Positions 16,601 to 24,588 of a DNA stretch of 64,000 nucleotides are shown here, piece by piece. Within the stretch, counting starts at the first letter, position 1. The number at the start of each line of letters is the position of its first letter. Origin of the DNA: Bacteroidota bacterium. GTDB lineage: Bacteria; Bacteroidota; Bacteroidia; Cytophagales; Cyclobacteriaceae. The position numbers and the translations under genes are program-made. The notes beneath the pieces were generated by a model. The model was given only the letters and a program-made list of their open reading frames with translations. It searched no databases and was not told where the DNA came from. The DNA lies in the NCBI GenBank assembly GCA_018267215.1, contig JAFDYX010000031.1:1-64000 (forward strand), in the 5' to 3' direction.

Positions 16601-19376
16601 CTTAATTGTTGCCAATGCTTTTACAATCAGTAATTCGGCACGAACTTTTGCTTCGGGTTCCAATAATGTAACGGTGGGCTCACTTACAAACTATGGAACA
16701 TTCACCGCTCCGGCAGCCGCTGCCTCTACAGGCCTAACATTAAATGGGAACTTTACTAACAATGGTACTTTTACTCCCAATGGAGGAACTGTACATATTG
16801 GCGCTACCGTAACTATTTCGGGTACGTTCCCCACGTTTAATAATTTTGTAGTAGATGCCGCAGGTAGTTTTACAGCTCCAGCATCTTTCCCTTTAACGGG
16901 AAGTCTTACCAATAATGGAACGTTTACAACTACCGGCAGCACTGTTTCTTTTTCGGGCAATACAGCCAAACAAATATTGGGCAGCAACAAGATTACCTTT
17001 AATAATCTGACGCTAACAGGCGGAACAAATGCCAATGACCTGACATTGGCCACCACTGCCGGTGCAGATGTTTCCGGTATTGTAACATTACTGGCACCAG
17101 CAAATGCTGCAGTATTCACCATTAACCTCAACTGCCCTTTCACCCTTTTATCAACAGCCGATCGCTCTACAGTAGATGCGGGTGTTGCCGCTATACCTGC
17201 CGGGAGTTCAATTGTTGGAAAGGTAACGGTACAACGCTACATGAGTAAAATCGGAGTGGCTGCGTACAACTATCAGGTTTACCACGATATATCTTCACCT
17301 GTCAATACTGACGTAGCCGACTTGCAAAACTCGCTGCCCATTACAGGAAATTTTACGGGTGCCAGTACGGTATCAGGAGTAACCAATTCAAATCCCGGGT
17401 CTGCCGCCATGTCTTGGTATGATGAAACCCAAACGGGCGGTATTGACGTAGGTTGGACGGATTTCCCGGCTGATGGCACAGACAATACAGCCTCTTTTGT
17501 GAAAGGCAGGGGCTACTCTCTTTTTGTTTTTGGAAGCGACCCACCAGTATCAACCAATGGCATGGCCAAGTGGTCGTTGACGGGTTCCATCTGGAGCGGC
17601 TCATTTAATTTGCCGATTACATACACCAACACGGGAAGCCCATCGAGTGATGGATGGAATTTAGTAGGAAACCCTTACCCTTCTGCCATTGACTGGAAAG
17701 CCGCCAGTGGCTGGACAAAAACCAATGTGGACGATGCTATTTATATCGATGATTACAATACGGCCATTCCTGTCTTTGCAACTTATGTAAACGGGGTGGG
17801 TACGAATGGCGGCAGCCAATACATTGCGACAGGGCAAGGCTTTTGGGTTCATGCCAACGCAGCGGCACCTGTGGTTGGTATAGCAGAAAATGTGAAAGTG
17901 GCAGGTCAATCCACCACCTTTTTCCGGCAGGCTGAACCGTCTAACCTGATCCGAGTGGCACTAACCGATGCTAACTCATTACGCGATGAAGCGGTAATTT
18001 ATTTCTCAGATTCAGCATCGGTTGGTTTTGATAAACGATACGATGCCCGCAAATTGAATAACGGTGGTCTCTATCCTTACTTAAATCTTTCTTCTTTGTC
18101 TCCCATCAATGAGCCGTATGCCATTCATGCCATGCCATTTAACAACACCACCTGCGGCATGACAGTACCGTTAAAAATTACCAATGTGGTGACAGGTAAT
18201 TACAGTTTGTCGTTTAGCGAATTTCAGTCTATGCCTTCTTCGCTATCTATTAAATTGATGGATAAATTTTTAAGTCAAACAGTAGATGTACGCCAAAACC
18301 AAACCTATCCATTTTCCATTAATCAAAATACCGCAGGTTCAATTGACTCCACACGGTTCAGTATGGTGTTTACCTACTCTGCCGTGCCTTTTGCTATCAT
18401 AGCCAGCGGAGGAATTGTTTGCGATACAACGTTGGCGAAAGTAACGATTAACAATACTTCACCTGAATTTGTTTATACACTCAAGTCTGCCAGTGGTGCT
18501 GTAGTGGCATCAAATATTCAAGGAAATGGAACTAACTTAATCCTTCCTGTCCCTTCAAAAAACTTGGTGGCAGGAAAAAACACTTTTACTATTCAGGCTG
18601 CCAATAGTTTTTGCCAGACATTATCACTCTCGGATACGACATCTGTTAACTTGGTGCCGCCCCCCGCGGCACCGGTCGCAACTTCATCGGCAGTATGTGG
18701 CAGCGGACAGGTTACGTTAACTGCTGCCGGGGCTGTCGGAACTGCGCACTATAATTGGTACGATTCATTGAATGCACCGTATCCTTATCCTGTGCAAACA
18801 GCAACTTTTCTGACTGACAGCTTATCAAAAGCAAAAACATTTTATGTTTCTGCCACCAGCAATTTGGGCTGCGAAGGTGCAAAGACAGCCGTTACTGCCA
18901 ATGTGGTTAACTTAATTCCTGCTACTATAACTGTAACGGGGCTTACTACATTGCAATCTAATTATGCTGCAGGCAACCAATGGTACTTCAACGGCTCACT
19001 GATTAATGGTGGAACTAACCAAACATTAACAATCAATCAATCGGGTACTTATGGGCTCACGATTACTTCGCAGGGTTGTTCTGTTTCGTCCCCTGATAAG
19101 AGCATGGTCGTAACGGCTATTGAAGATATTACAACGAGTATCAAAGCTTACCCCATTCCGGTAAAAGGAACATTAAATCTGGAACTGCCCGATGGCGATG
19201 TAGCCTCCGGTGAACTGTATAATGTGATGGGATCGCGGATAGGTATGTTAGGCTTTGCCGGAGATGGACAGAGACAAGTTTCCAGCTACGATTTTTCTCG
19301 TGAGAGTGCAGGAGTTTATTTTGTCAGGATCAATCAGGGAAATACCACAACTGTTATTCGTATCATTAAAGATTAA
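13662..19376 (+). CDS. giant secreted repeat protein with T9SS type A sorting domain
   Basis: The 1904-residue protein begins with a signal peptide (LLAFFFVVGFQMVFAQ). The next 1200 residues are Ser/Thr/Gly/Asn-rich short beta-strand repeats (patterns like GNLTxxGT, LTNNGTFT), suggesting a long beta-helix stalk. A segment SGGLWTVIYSG...TTGLEIPASG recurs as GGGPWDVIYTG...TTGLEIPASG (DNA about 15751-15827 and 16460-16534). An Ig-like domain lies near residues 1667-1750. The last 80 residues hold AYPIPVKGTLNL and AGVYFVRIN, the C-terminal signal for type IX secretion. It has its own promoter and is inserted between aminotransferase and dehydratase genes. It is probably a surface adhesin or sheath protein. 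ATG 13668 is an alternative start. Confidence 0.88.
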   Translation: MVMRAKITLLAFFFVVGFQMVFAQNVGDYQTAQSGPWNLVSTWQIWNGTAWVTPVSVPSGSSSAVVTILSSPAVHTVTVTTGTVNIDNLVVNGVLTVNSGTTLNLNLTNPTTINGTLNNIGTITSSTSLVTVVGNYNHQRNGGVIPSATWSAGSFCNVTGITNTVPTGLGQSFDSFIWQCTQTGTINLAGNLTAIGTNLTINSTNGQQLQLATTQVPTINIGGNLTVAGNSRLAFVTTGNGAIINVGGNFYYQSTNTSGSILKTSGSYTLNLTGDFDMNTGGATGVLSFSSGAGNGTWNLNQGNFNLKKGTLTRTGGAGVINFNFAGLQTFSNDSVGTISSVINYTVSSATTLSMPVNSWDNTTDSRVQGSGTFTLNGILRVGSINASGAIVTGTTLGNIRTSGLRTYNSGSRIVYAGATGAQSIGNGHPSTGNVTTELDNTNGVTFTSANAGNGGAAILVIPYDWVLTNGSFTVGTGRSLTLFTPSTTGGVVTANGNTISLAANSNLVINGSGAFGTFPFPSGAQTFAALTVNRTSSGTVNFGNPITATGTTTISNGTVTLGGATTLTGNISLATGTVLAFDNQSLTTGGDITYAGTGALSASGTSTLTMNSGASITSDLVFLNSNKTVQSLTINYSNASGTVAVNSPGLNVTNSLTLTDGILNISSPGLLTMGSNSTLKRNLTGASPSSISNNSPSGGLWTVIYSGTASATTGLEIPASGSPQIAGLSVTTTAGTVTLGQPLTVGTGGIVQSGAGGTFTCAANAVSTSTLSQTAGTFTSSSSTLTLTGNLTLSGTAFNNNTGTVVFNGTTTISGSLNPNYYAVTINSSSSVTPPTMWNIQSNFTNNGTFVGGSGTVNFTGGNVQTITGSSNTPFYDLIVNKAGGSITVSAPQTVNNTLTLTAGALTNSSGNLSLANGANISRAAGSLASSSPGGGPWDVIYTGTSKTTGLEIPASGNVLTITLNNNSGSTITLQAGQNLIVANAFTISNSARTFASGSNNVTVGSLTNYGTFTAPAAAASTGLTLNGNFTNNGTFTPNGGTVHIGATVTISGTFPTFNNFVVDAAGSFTAPASFPLTGSLTNNGTFTTTGSTVSFSGNTAKQILGSNKITFNNLTLTGGTNANDLTLATTAGADVSGIVTLLAPANAAVFTINLNCPFTLLSTADRSTVDAGVAAIPAGSSIVGKVTVQRYMSKIGVAAYNYQVYHDISSPVNTDVADLQNSLPITGNFTGASTVSGVTNSNPGSAAMSWYDETQTGGIDVGWTDFPADGTDNTASFVKGRGYSLFVFGSDPPVSTNGMAKWSLTGSIWSGSFNLPITYTNTGSPSSDGWNLVGNPYPSAIDWKAASGWTKTNVDDAIYIDDYNTAIPVFATYVNGVGTNGGSQYIATGQGFWVHANAAAPVVGIAENVKVAGQSTTFFRQAEPSNLIRVALTDANSLRDEAVIYFSDSASVGFDKRYDARKLNNGGLYPYLNLSSLSPINEPYAIHAMPFNNTTCGMTVPLKITNVVTGNYSLSFSEFQSMPSSLSIKLMDKFLSQTVDVRQNQTYPFSINQNTAGSIDSTRFSMVFTYSAVPFAIIASGGIVCDTTLAKVTINNTSPEFVYTLKSASGAVVASNIQGNGTNLILPVPSKNLVAGKNTFTIQAANSFCQTLSLSDTTSVNLVPPPAAPVATSSAVCGSGQVTLTAAGAVGTAHYNWYDSLNAPYPYPVQTATFLTDSLSKAKTFYVSATSNLGCEGAKTAVTANVVNLIPATITVTGLTTLQSNYAAGNQWYFNGSLINGGTNQTLTINQSGTYGLTITSQGCSVSSPDKSMVVTAIEDITTSIKAYPIPVKGTLNLELPDGDVASGELYNVMGSRIGMLGFAGDGQRQVSSYDFSRESAGVYFVRINQGNTTTVIRIIKD

Positions 19377-19382
19377 ACAACC

Positions 19383-19595
19383 ATGCACCGCTTCCTCATG
19401 AGGCTTTTATTTTTCTCTGTTCTTTTCTTGGCCGTAGCCAACCTATCTGCGCAGCCGGGTGGTGGTCGGCCTTGCCCTAAACCACCGTGTCCTCCACCCG
19501 TACCCATTACTGGTATAGAATACTTAGTCGGGCTGGGCGGTTTATATGGAGTCAGAAGGTTGTTGAAATCTAAAAATAAAACCAATCATCGGTGA
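19383..19595 (+). CDS. small secreted protein with PID-CTERM-like sorting tail (candidate XrtF substrate)
   Basis: This 70-residue protein starts 6 nt after the giant gene. It has a signal peptide (MRLLFFSVLFLAVANLSAQ) and a short Gly/Pro/Cys linker (PGGGRPCPKPPCPPP). Its tail has the three parts of an exosortase signal: VPITG, a hydrophobic stretch (IEYLVGLGGLYGV) and a basic end (RRLLKSKNK). The wording closely resembles the PID-CTERM domain of Bacteroidota (PIDGG...YGVKKL), with Thr in place of Asp. After loss of the signal peptide and tail only about 20 residues would remain. The stop overlaps the next gene by GTGA. Assignment to XrtF is inference from co-location. Confidence 0.75.
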   Translation: MHRFLMRLLFFSVLFLAVANLSAQPGGGRPCPKPPCPPPVPITGIEYLVGLGGLYGVRRLLKSKNKTNHR

Positions 19596-21502
19596 TCCGA
19601 TTGTTTATCCGTTTTATCCGTAATCTGCGGATACTTCCCCGGTGGGTTATCATTTTTATTGATGTCATTCTCATAGCCTTCTCTGTATTGCTCGGTTATT
19701 TACTGCGTTTCAATTTTTCCACAACAGAGTTGGTGCAAAACCAATTTGTGTTTGGCATAGCTATCTATTCTTTCTGTGGTTTGATTTCGATTCTGCTGAC
19801 AAACAGCCATCGGGGAATTATTCGCTACACAGGCACACAAGACGGGGTACGCATTTTTTACATGAATACCCTCAATTTGGCTTTAGTGGGCAGCACCAAC
19901 TTAATTTTTAGTATGGGGCATAAGCCTAACTTGATACCTTATTCGGTAATCCTGATCAGTTGGCTGTCTTCGTTCCTTCTTTTGTTTTACTATCGCCTAT
20001 TAGTTAAACAGGTTTTTTCGTATTACCGTAATTCCATGATCAACCAGGCGCGCATCATGATTTTTGGTGCCGGACAAACCGGCATTATTACACGCCACGT
20101 ACTTGAGTCAACTCCGAAAATGAAAGTAGTAGGATTTTTGGAAGATGCACCTGATAAAATTGGAAAGGTAATAGATGGTATTACCATTTTTGACAGTAAA
20201 ACCTCAGAACTTAACCGCTTGCTGAGCGACTACACAGTGAACGAAGTCATATTTACGGCTTCTACCGTTTCACTCGACAGAAAAAATGAGATCGTTGATG
20301 TCTGTGTGCGAAGACAGATAAAAGTGCGGACTGTTCCGCCTGTAGAGAAATGGGTAAAAGGCGAGCTGAGTATTAACCAGATCAAAGATTTGAATATTGA
20401 AGAGTTGTTGGGGCGCGAATCTATCAAGATAAAAAACGGCAATATTGAATCTGATTTACGTGGTAAAAAGATAATGATTACCGGAGCGGCAGGGTCTATC
20501 GGCTCAGAACTTTTTAGGCAGCTAATATTAGCTAACCCAAGTTCAATTATACTGGTGGATCAGGCTGAGTCAGCTTTATATGAATTAGAACTCGAGTCGC
20601 GTTCAATGAATACAAGTGCGCGTCTCTACTGGTATTTGTCAGATATTAATGACACCGACAGGATGCGGTTTATCTTTGAAGAACACAAGCCATCCATAGT
20701 GTACCATGCGGCCGCCTATAAGCATGTACCCATGATGGAGAACAATCCATCGGAAGCAATAAAGTGTAATATTTTAGGTACCAAGAATATTGCCGATTTA
20801 GCGGTGGCAAGTGGCGTGGCCAAATTCGTGATGGTATCAACAGATAAGGCGGTGAACCCTACCAATGTAATGGGTTGCTCGAAACGTATTGCTGAAATTT
20901 ATGTACAGTCGTACAACGATTATTTGGAAACGCAGGGAAAACACAGAACTGCTTTTGTTACTACACGATTTGGTAATGTATTGGGTTCTAATGGATCGGT
21001 AATTCCTCTATTTAAAAAACAAATTCAAGATGGTGGCCCAGTTACTGTTACCCACCCGGAGATTACGCGCTATTTCATGACCATACCCGAGGCCTGCCAA
21101 TTGGTATTAGAAGCTGGCACGATGGGGAAGGGGGGGGAGATTTATATTTTTGATATGGGCAGCTCTATTAAAATTCTGAACCTGGCCGAGAAGATGATCT
21201 GGCTTTCAGGTCTTGAGCCAAGGAAGGATATTGATATTGTTTTTACCGGCCTTCGCGAGGGTGAGAAGTTATATGAAGAACTGTTGAATAACCAGGAAAA
21301 CACCATCTCCACGCACCATGAAAAAATCATGATCGCCAAAGTAAAGAAATACCCTTATGAAGAAATCAACCGGTATGTTGATCTTTTCAATGACTTGTTG
21401 TACGACAAAAACGAACTGAAAAGTGTGGCGTTAATGAAGGAACTGGTGCCGGAGTACAAAAGCAACTATTCCAGATACGAAATACTCGACAAAGAAAAAT
21501 AA
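19592..21502 (+). CDS. UDP-HexNAc 4,6-dehydratase, membrane type (PglF/WbpM/CapD family)
   Basis: The 636-residue protein has four N-terminal membrane helices (about 15-140). A first Rossmann domain opens with IFGAGQTG (about residue 154), and the catalytic SDR domain opens with GAAGSIGSELFRQ (about 298). It contains the family block STDKAVNPTNVMGCSKR (about 416-432). These enzymes make UDP-4-keto-6-deoxy-HexNAc, the first step towards bacillosamine, QuiNAc or FucNAc. The product could feed both the PglE-like aminotransferase (12466) and the WbpV-like reductase (8397). It starts with GTG, overlapping the PID-CTERM-like gene by 4 nt, and ends the locus. Confidence 0.92.
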   Translation: MIRLFIRFIRNLRILPRWVIIFIDVILIAFSVLLGYLLRFNFSTTELVQNQFVFGIAIYSFCGLISILLTNSHRGIIRYTGTQDGVRIFYMNTLNLALVGSTNLIFSMGHKPNLIPYSVILISWLSSFLLLFYYRLLVKQVFSYYRNSMINQARIMIFGAGQTGIITRHVLESTPKMKVVGFLEDAPDKIGKVIDGITIFDSKTSELNRLLSDYTVNEVIFTASTVSLDRKNEIVDVCVRRQIKVRTVPPVEKWVKGELSINQIKDLNIEELLGRESIKIKNGNIESDLRGKKIMITGAAGSIGSELFRQLILANPSSIILVDQAESALYELELESRSMNTSARLYWYLSDINDTDRMRFIFEEHKPSIVYHAAAYKHVPMMENNPSEAIKCNILGTKNIADLAVASGVAKFVMVSTDKAVNPTNVMGCSKRIAEIYVQSYNDYLETQGKHRTAFVTTRFGNVLGSNGSVIPLFKKQIQDGGPVTVTHPEITRYFMTIPEACQLVLEAGTMGKGGEIYIFDMGSSIKILNLAEKMIWLSGLEPRKDIDIVFTGLREGEKLYEELLNNQENTISTHHEKIMIAKVKKYPYEEINRYVDLFNDLLYDKNELKSVALMKELVPEYKSNYSRYEILDKEK

Positions 21503-21503
21503 A

Positions 21504-22418
21504 CTACCTGCGTCTGAGACCGCCACTTCTTTTGTAGCGGTACATGGATGAGCGCTTCTTGCCAAATAGTAAGCCATTGCCCCGGCTGTATCCTTCACGC
21601 ATCGGGAGGTAATATTCTACTTTTATGTTCAACAAAAAATAGCTGTCGAAATGAGTGGGGTCGCCTCGCTTGGAGCCGGCATTGTAATTATTTTGCTCAC
21701 CCGGAGGTATAGACGTCAAGGTGTTGTAGGCCGGGTTGTTTGGATTAATGAAATAGTTTCTGATGGGATCAGACGTAGGTGCAATGTATTTTGAGCTTAC
21801 ATCATCCAGATAATCAGTAAAAGTTTTGCGGTAGCCTCCTTCTATCACAATGTTTGTATTGGGCCCCATTTTAAGGCGCATACCTAATCCAAATGGGATT
21901 ACAGGTACTACACGACTGTAACTTACCCCCTCAGTGTGAAGCGGTTCAAGGTTGTATGTTTTTCCGTTTAATTCTGCCTGCGGGTTAAAGTACAATAATC
22001 CGATACCGGCAAACCCATAGAAATTAATCTGTTGCCTTCTGTAATAGCGATTTCCGTTGGCAAAAAGATTGATGGCACCGATGGTTGTTAATTCAAAACA
22101 ATTTGTGTGAAATGATAAGCCTCTGGCTTTCCGTGCCTGACTGCTGGCTTGGGCATCAGACCCCGAAAGCCTGAACCAATTCATCTCTGCTCTAATATTA
22201 ATACGGGGCGTGACGAACCCTTGCAGCCCTACATTTAAATTGGGCTGAAGCGTGAAGACAGAGCCCGGGTTAGAAAGTTCTCCATAATAGGTGGCCGAGC
22301 CCGTGCCTGCAGTAACCATCAGTGTACGCTCTCTGCGCACAGCATAAAAACTTTGTGCAGATGCCAGCCCAGAGAGAGCCAGCAAAGAGAGTAACAATAG
22401 GTACTTCTGTCTTTTCAT
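21504..22418 (-). CDS. outer-membrane beta-barrel, DUF6089/PorG-like
   Basis: The 304-residue protein has a signal peptide ending in SGLASAQ. Alternating strands follow, with the sequence TAGTGSATYYGELSNPG and a GGYRKTFTDYLDDVS segment typical of DUF6089 barrels, a family that includes the T9SS component PorG. The C-terminal 25 residues are unusually rich in Arg and Lys (GKKRSSMYRYKRSGG). Its stop lies 1 nt from that of the converging dehydratase. It is 39 nt downstream of sucC and may be cotranscribed with it. A role in T9SS is possible but not shown. Confidence 0.7.
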   Translation of the reverse strand: MKRQKYLLLLSLLALSGLASAQSFYAVRRERTLMVTAGTGSATYYGELSNPGSVFTLQPNLNVGLQGFVTPRINIRAEMNWFRLSGSDAQASSQARKARGLSFHTNCFELTTIGAINLFANGNRYYRRQQINFYGFAGIGLLYFNPQAELNGKTYNLEPLHTEGVSYSRVVPVIPFGLGMRLKMGPNTNIVIEGGYRKTFTDYLDDVSSKYIAPTSDPIRNYFINPNNPAYNTLTSIPPGEQNNYNAGSKRGDPTHFDSYFLLNIKVEYYLPMREGYSRGNGLLFGKKRSSMYRYKRSGGLRRR

Positions 22419-22457
22419 TATTGCAATTTATGCAATTTCCTTTGATTAGGAAACCAC

Positions 22458-23669
22458 TTAGGCCAAGACTTCTTTGATACGCTGTGCGGCTTCTTTCAGC
22501 AAAATGGCAGAGTAAACCTTCAGCCCTGATTCTTTTATAATTTTTGCTCCCTCTTCTGCATTAGTGCCCTGAAGCCTGACGATGATCGGTACGGGTATAT
22601 TTCCTACTTTTTTATATGCTTCGACCACACCATTGGCAACACGATCGCATCGTACGATACCACCAAAAATATTGATCAATATAGCTTTTACATTAGGATC
22701 TTTCAGGATGATGCGAAAGCCTGCTTCTACTGTTTCGGCATTGGCACCTCCGCCCACATCCAAAAAATTGGCAGGGTCGCCTCCCGATAATTTGATGATA
22801 TCCATAGTGGCCATAGCAAGGCCGGCTCCGTTTACCATACAGCCTACGTTGCCATCTAATTTTACATAGTTTAATCCCGATTTGCCGGCCTCTACTTCGA
22901 GCGGATCTTCTTCGGTAATATCGCGCAACTCTTCCAAGTCAGGATGACGGAACAGGGCGTTGTCGTCCAGATTAACTTTTCCATCTACAGCTAAAATACG
23001 ATTATCTGATGTTTTCAGCATCGGGTTGATTTCGAACATAGATGCATCTAAGCCAACATACGCTGCATAAAGTGAGCTGACAAACTTCAGCATTTCCTTG
23101 TAGGCGTTGCCCTCGAGCCCTAAAGCAAAAGCAATTTTACGGGCTTGAAAAGGTTGCAGCCCGATAGTGGGGTCAACCCATTCTTTCACTATTTTTTCAG
23201 GATGGGTAGCAGCTACTTCTTCAATGTTCATTCCACCTTCCGTGCTGGCCATGATGACAGGCTTGCCTTTGGCGCGATCGAGCAGGATACTGATATAATA
23301 CTCTTTTGGTTCACTCTCACCCGGATAATACACATCTTCGGCCACCAATACTTTATTTACTTTTTTGCCGTGAGCACCCGTTTGGAGCGTAACCAACGTG
23401 CCGCCTAAAATAGCTTTTGATTTTTCAAAGACCTCATCAATACTTTTGGCCAGCACCACACCACGCGAGCCCGTTTCTTTGATGGTACCCTTTCCGCGCC
23501 CGCCTGCATGAATCTGCGATTTCACCACAAACCACTTTGAGCCCGTTTCGGCCTGTAAATTTTTAGCCGCAGCCACCGCTTTATCGGGGGTGTCGGCTAC
23601 AATGCCGCGCTGTACTGTTACTTTGTATTTTTTCAAAAGTTCTTTTGCCTGATATTCGTGAATGTTCAT
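22458..23669 (-). CDS. sucC: succinyl-CoA synthetase, beta subunit
   Basis: The 403-residue protein matches SucC over its whole length. An N-terminal ATP-grasp domain starts with [14 protein letters not shown]. The nucleotide-binding part contains HAGGRGKG, the metal-binding part EINPML, and the C-terminal flavodoxin-like ligase domain holds [10 protein letters not shown] and RLQGTN. With the alpha subunit SucD, not in this window, it makes ATP or GTP from succinyl-CoA in the citric acid cycle. It starts at ATG 23669 and is divergent from lolD. Confidence 0.97.
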   Translation of the reverse strand: MNIHEYQAKELLKKYKVTVQRGIVADTPDKAVAAAKNLQAETGSKWFVVKSQIHAGGRGKGTIKETGSRGVVLAKSIDEVFEKSKAILGGTLVTLQTGAHGKKVNKVLVAEDVYYPGESEPKEYYISILLDRAKGKPVIMASTEGGMNIEEVAATHPEKIVKEWVDPTIGLQPFQARKIAFALGLEGNAYKEMLKFVSSLYAAYVGLDASMFEINPMLKTSDNRILAVDGKVNLDDNALFRHPDLEELRDITEEDPLEVEAGKSGLNYVKLDGNVGCMVNGAGLAMATMDIIKLSGGDPANFLDVGGGANAETVEAGFRIILKDPNVKAILINIFGGIVRCDRVANGVVEAYKKVGNIPVPIIVRLQGTNAEEGAKIIKESGLKVYSAILLKEAAQRIKEVLA

Positions 23670-23688
23670 GTGATCTTGATTTTTGGAA

Positions 23689-23720
23689 GCAAGCTACTTT
23701 TTTTAAACCTTTATTTCAAA
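23689..23720 (-). promoter_or_regulatory. sucC promoter (-33 TTTG, -7 TAGCTTGC)
   Basis: On the minus strand TTTG (23720-23717) is followed after exactly 20 nt by TAGCTTGC (23696-23689), about 20 nt before the sucC ATG. This is one of the better two-part matches to the Bacteroidota promoter in the window. It is nearly back to back with the lolD -7 element. Confidence 0.55.
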
Positions 23721-23721
23721 T

Positions 23722-23729
23722 TAGCTTTG
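23722..23729 (+). promoter_or_regulatory. lolD -7 element
   Basis: TAGCTTTG matches TAnnTTTG exactly, 18 nt before the lolD ATG. A T-tract at about 23698-23704 takes the place of the -33 box. It borders the sucC -33 element, so the two divergent promoters cannot be occupied independently. Confidence 0.55.
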
Positions 23730-23747
23730 CTACTCAATTTTTAACCT

Positions 23748-24401
23748 ATGCTGAAAGCTTCCGGCCTGACTAAAACGTATGGATCATTACAAGTATTAAA
23801 AAGAGTTGACTTGGAAGTTGAGAAGGGAAGTATTGTGGCCATCATGGGAGCTTCGGGCGCGGGCAAGAGTACGCTGCTACACATTCTGGGCTCGCTCGAT
23901 GTGCCCGATGGTGGCAAGGTGGAAATAAACGGCACAGATGTTTTTGCACAGCCCACTCAGTTGTTGGCTGAATTCAGGAATAAAAACATGGGTTTTGTAT
24001 TTCAGTTTCATAACCTGTTGCCTGAGTTTACTGCGCTGGAGAATGTGATGATACCAGGACTGATCGGAAAGATGGATGCCGGAAAGGCAAAAAAAAGAGG
24101 GGAGGAGTTGCTCGGTCTATTGAACTTGAAGCACCGTATCAACCACAAGCCTTCTGAGCTGTCGGGAGGCGAGCAGCAGCGGGTAGCTGTTGCCCGTGCA
24201 CTGATTAATTCGCCTGTGATTGTCTTTGCCGATGAACCCAGCGGAAATCTGGATTCTAAAAACGCAGATGAACTACACGCTCTATTCTTTCAACTGCGAA
24301 AAGATTTTGGCCAAACCTTTATTATCGTTACCCACAATGCTGAATTTGCCGCCATGGCCGACCGCAAACTCGAGATCAAAGACGGGGTAATGATGGCTTA
24401 G
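23748..24401 (+). CDS. lolD: lipoprotein-release ABC transporter ATPase, LolD-like
   Basis: The 217-residue ATPase has Walker A GASGAGKST (about 34-42), the Q-loop FQFHNLLPEFTALENV, the signature LSGGEQQR and Walker B VIVFADEPSGNLD. The FHNLLPEFTALENVMIP wording is typical of LolD, which with LolC/E extracts lipoproteins from the inner membrane for the outer membrane. The membrane subunits are not adjacent, as is common in Bacteroidota. MacB-type ATPases are the alternative, but their length and context differ. Its stop overlaps a converging lipoprotein gene by 4 nt. Confidence 0.88.
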   Translation: MLKASGLTKTYGSLQVLKRVDLEVEKGSIVAIMGASGAGKSTLLHILGSLDVPDGGKVEINGTDVFAQPTQLLAEFRNKNMGFVFQFHNLLPEFTALENVMIPGLIGKMDAGKAKKRGEELLGLLNLKHRINHKPSELSGGEQQRVAVARALINSPVIVFADEPSGNLDSKNADELHALFFQLRKDFGQTFIIVTHNAEFAAMADRKLEIKDGVMMA

Positions 24402-24559
24402 AAGAATACCTGATGTTTCTTGTTGTGGTTGGCGTACTTAGACTGCGACTTTTTACCATAGTGGGTGGTTTTGTTAGTTCCACCATAAGAGGAGCATTGG
24501 TATTCAGTAGTACAAGATGCCAAGAAGCAGATTGCGATAAGTGTGATGATGAAGCGCAT
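24398..24559 (-). CDS. 53-residue lipoprotein
   Basis: From ATG 24559 the product has a hydrophobic leader and the lipobox FLASC, cleaved before Cys16 by signal peptidase II. The mature peptide is about 38 residues, rich in Tyr, Ser, Lys and His, ending in KKHQVFF. An exact -7 element lies 22 nt upstream, which supports this start and the reality of the gene; a longer reading begins upstream of that transcription start. The final 4 nt overlap the end of lolD. No function is recognisable; similar tiny lipoproteins occur in Cytophagales. Confidence 0.7.
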   Translation of the reverse strand: MRFIITLIAICFLASCTTEYQCSSYGGTNKTTHYGKKSQSKYANHNKKHQVFF

Positions 24560-24580
24560 AACATTTGTGTTTTGTTGATA

Positions 24581-24588
24581 CAAATGTA
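24581..24588 (-). promoter_or_regulatory. -7 element of the small lipoprotein gene
   Basis: On the minus strand TACATTTG fits TAnnTTTG. A start near 24574 gives a leader of about 15 nt to ATG 24559. No clear -33 box is seen. Confidence 0.5.

Noticed and set aside
14000-17100. Possible CRISPR or DNA repeat array
   Set aside because: The repetition is at protein level (short Thr/Gly/Asn strands) with irregular spacing and diverged DNA; no constant repeat and unique spacers.
16691-17143. 150-codon minus-strand open frame within the giant cargo gene
   Set aside because: It is Val/Pro-rich as expected for the complement of Thr/Asn/Gly repeats; no start signal or motif.
13662-19376. Giant protein as the XrtF substrate
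   Set aside because: Its C terminus is a T9SS type A domain ending in a beta-rich IIKD tail, not a motif-helix-basic exosortase tail.
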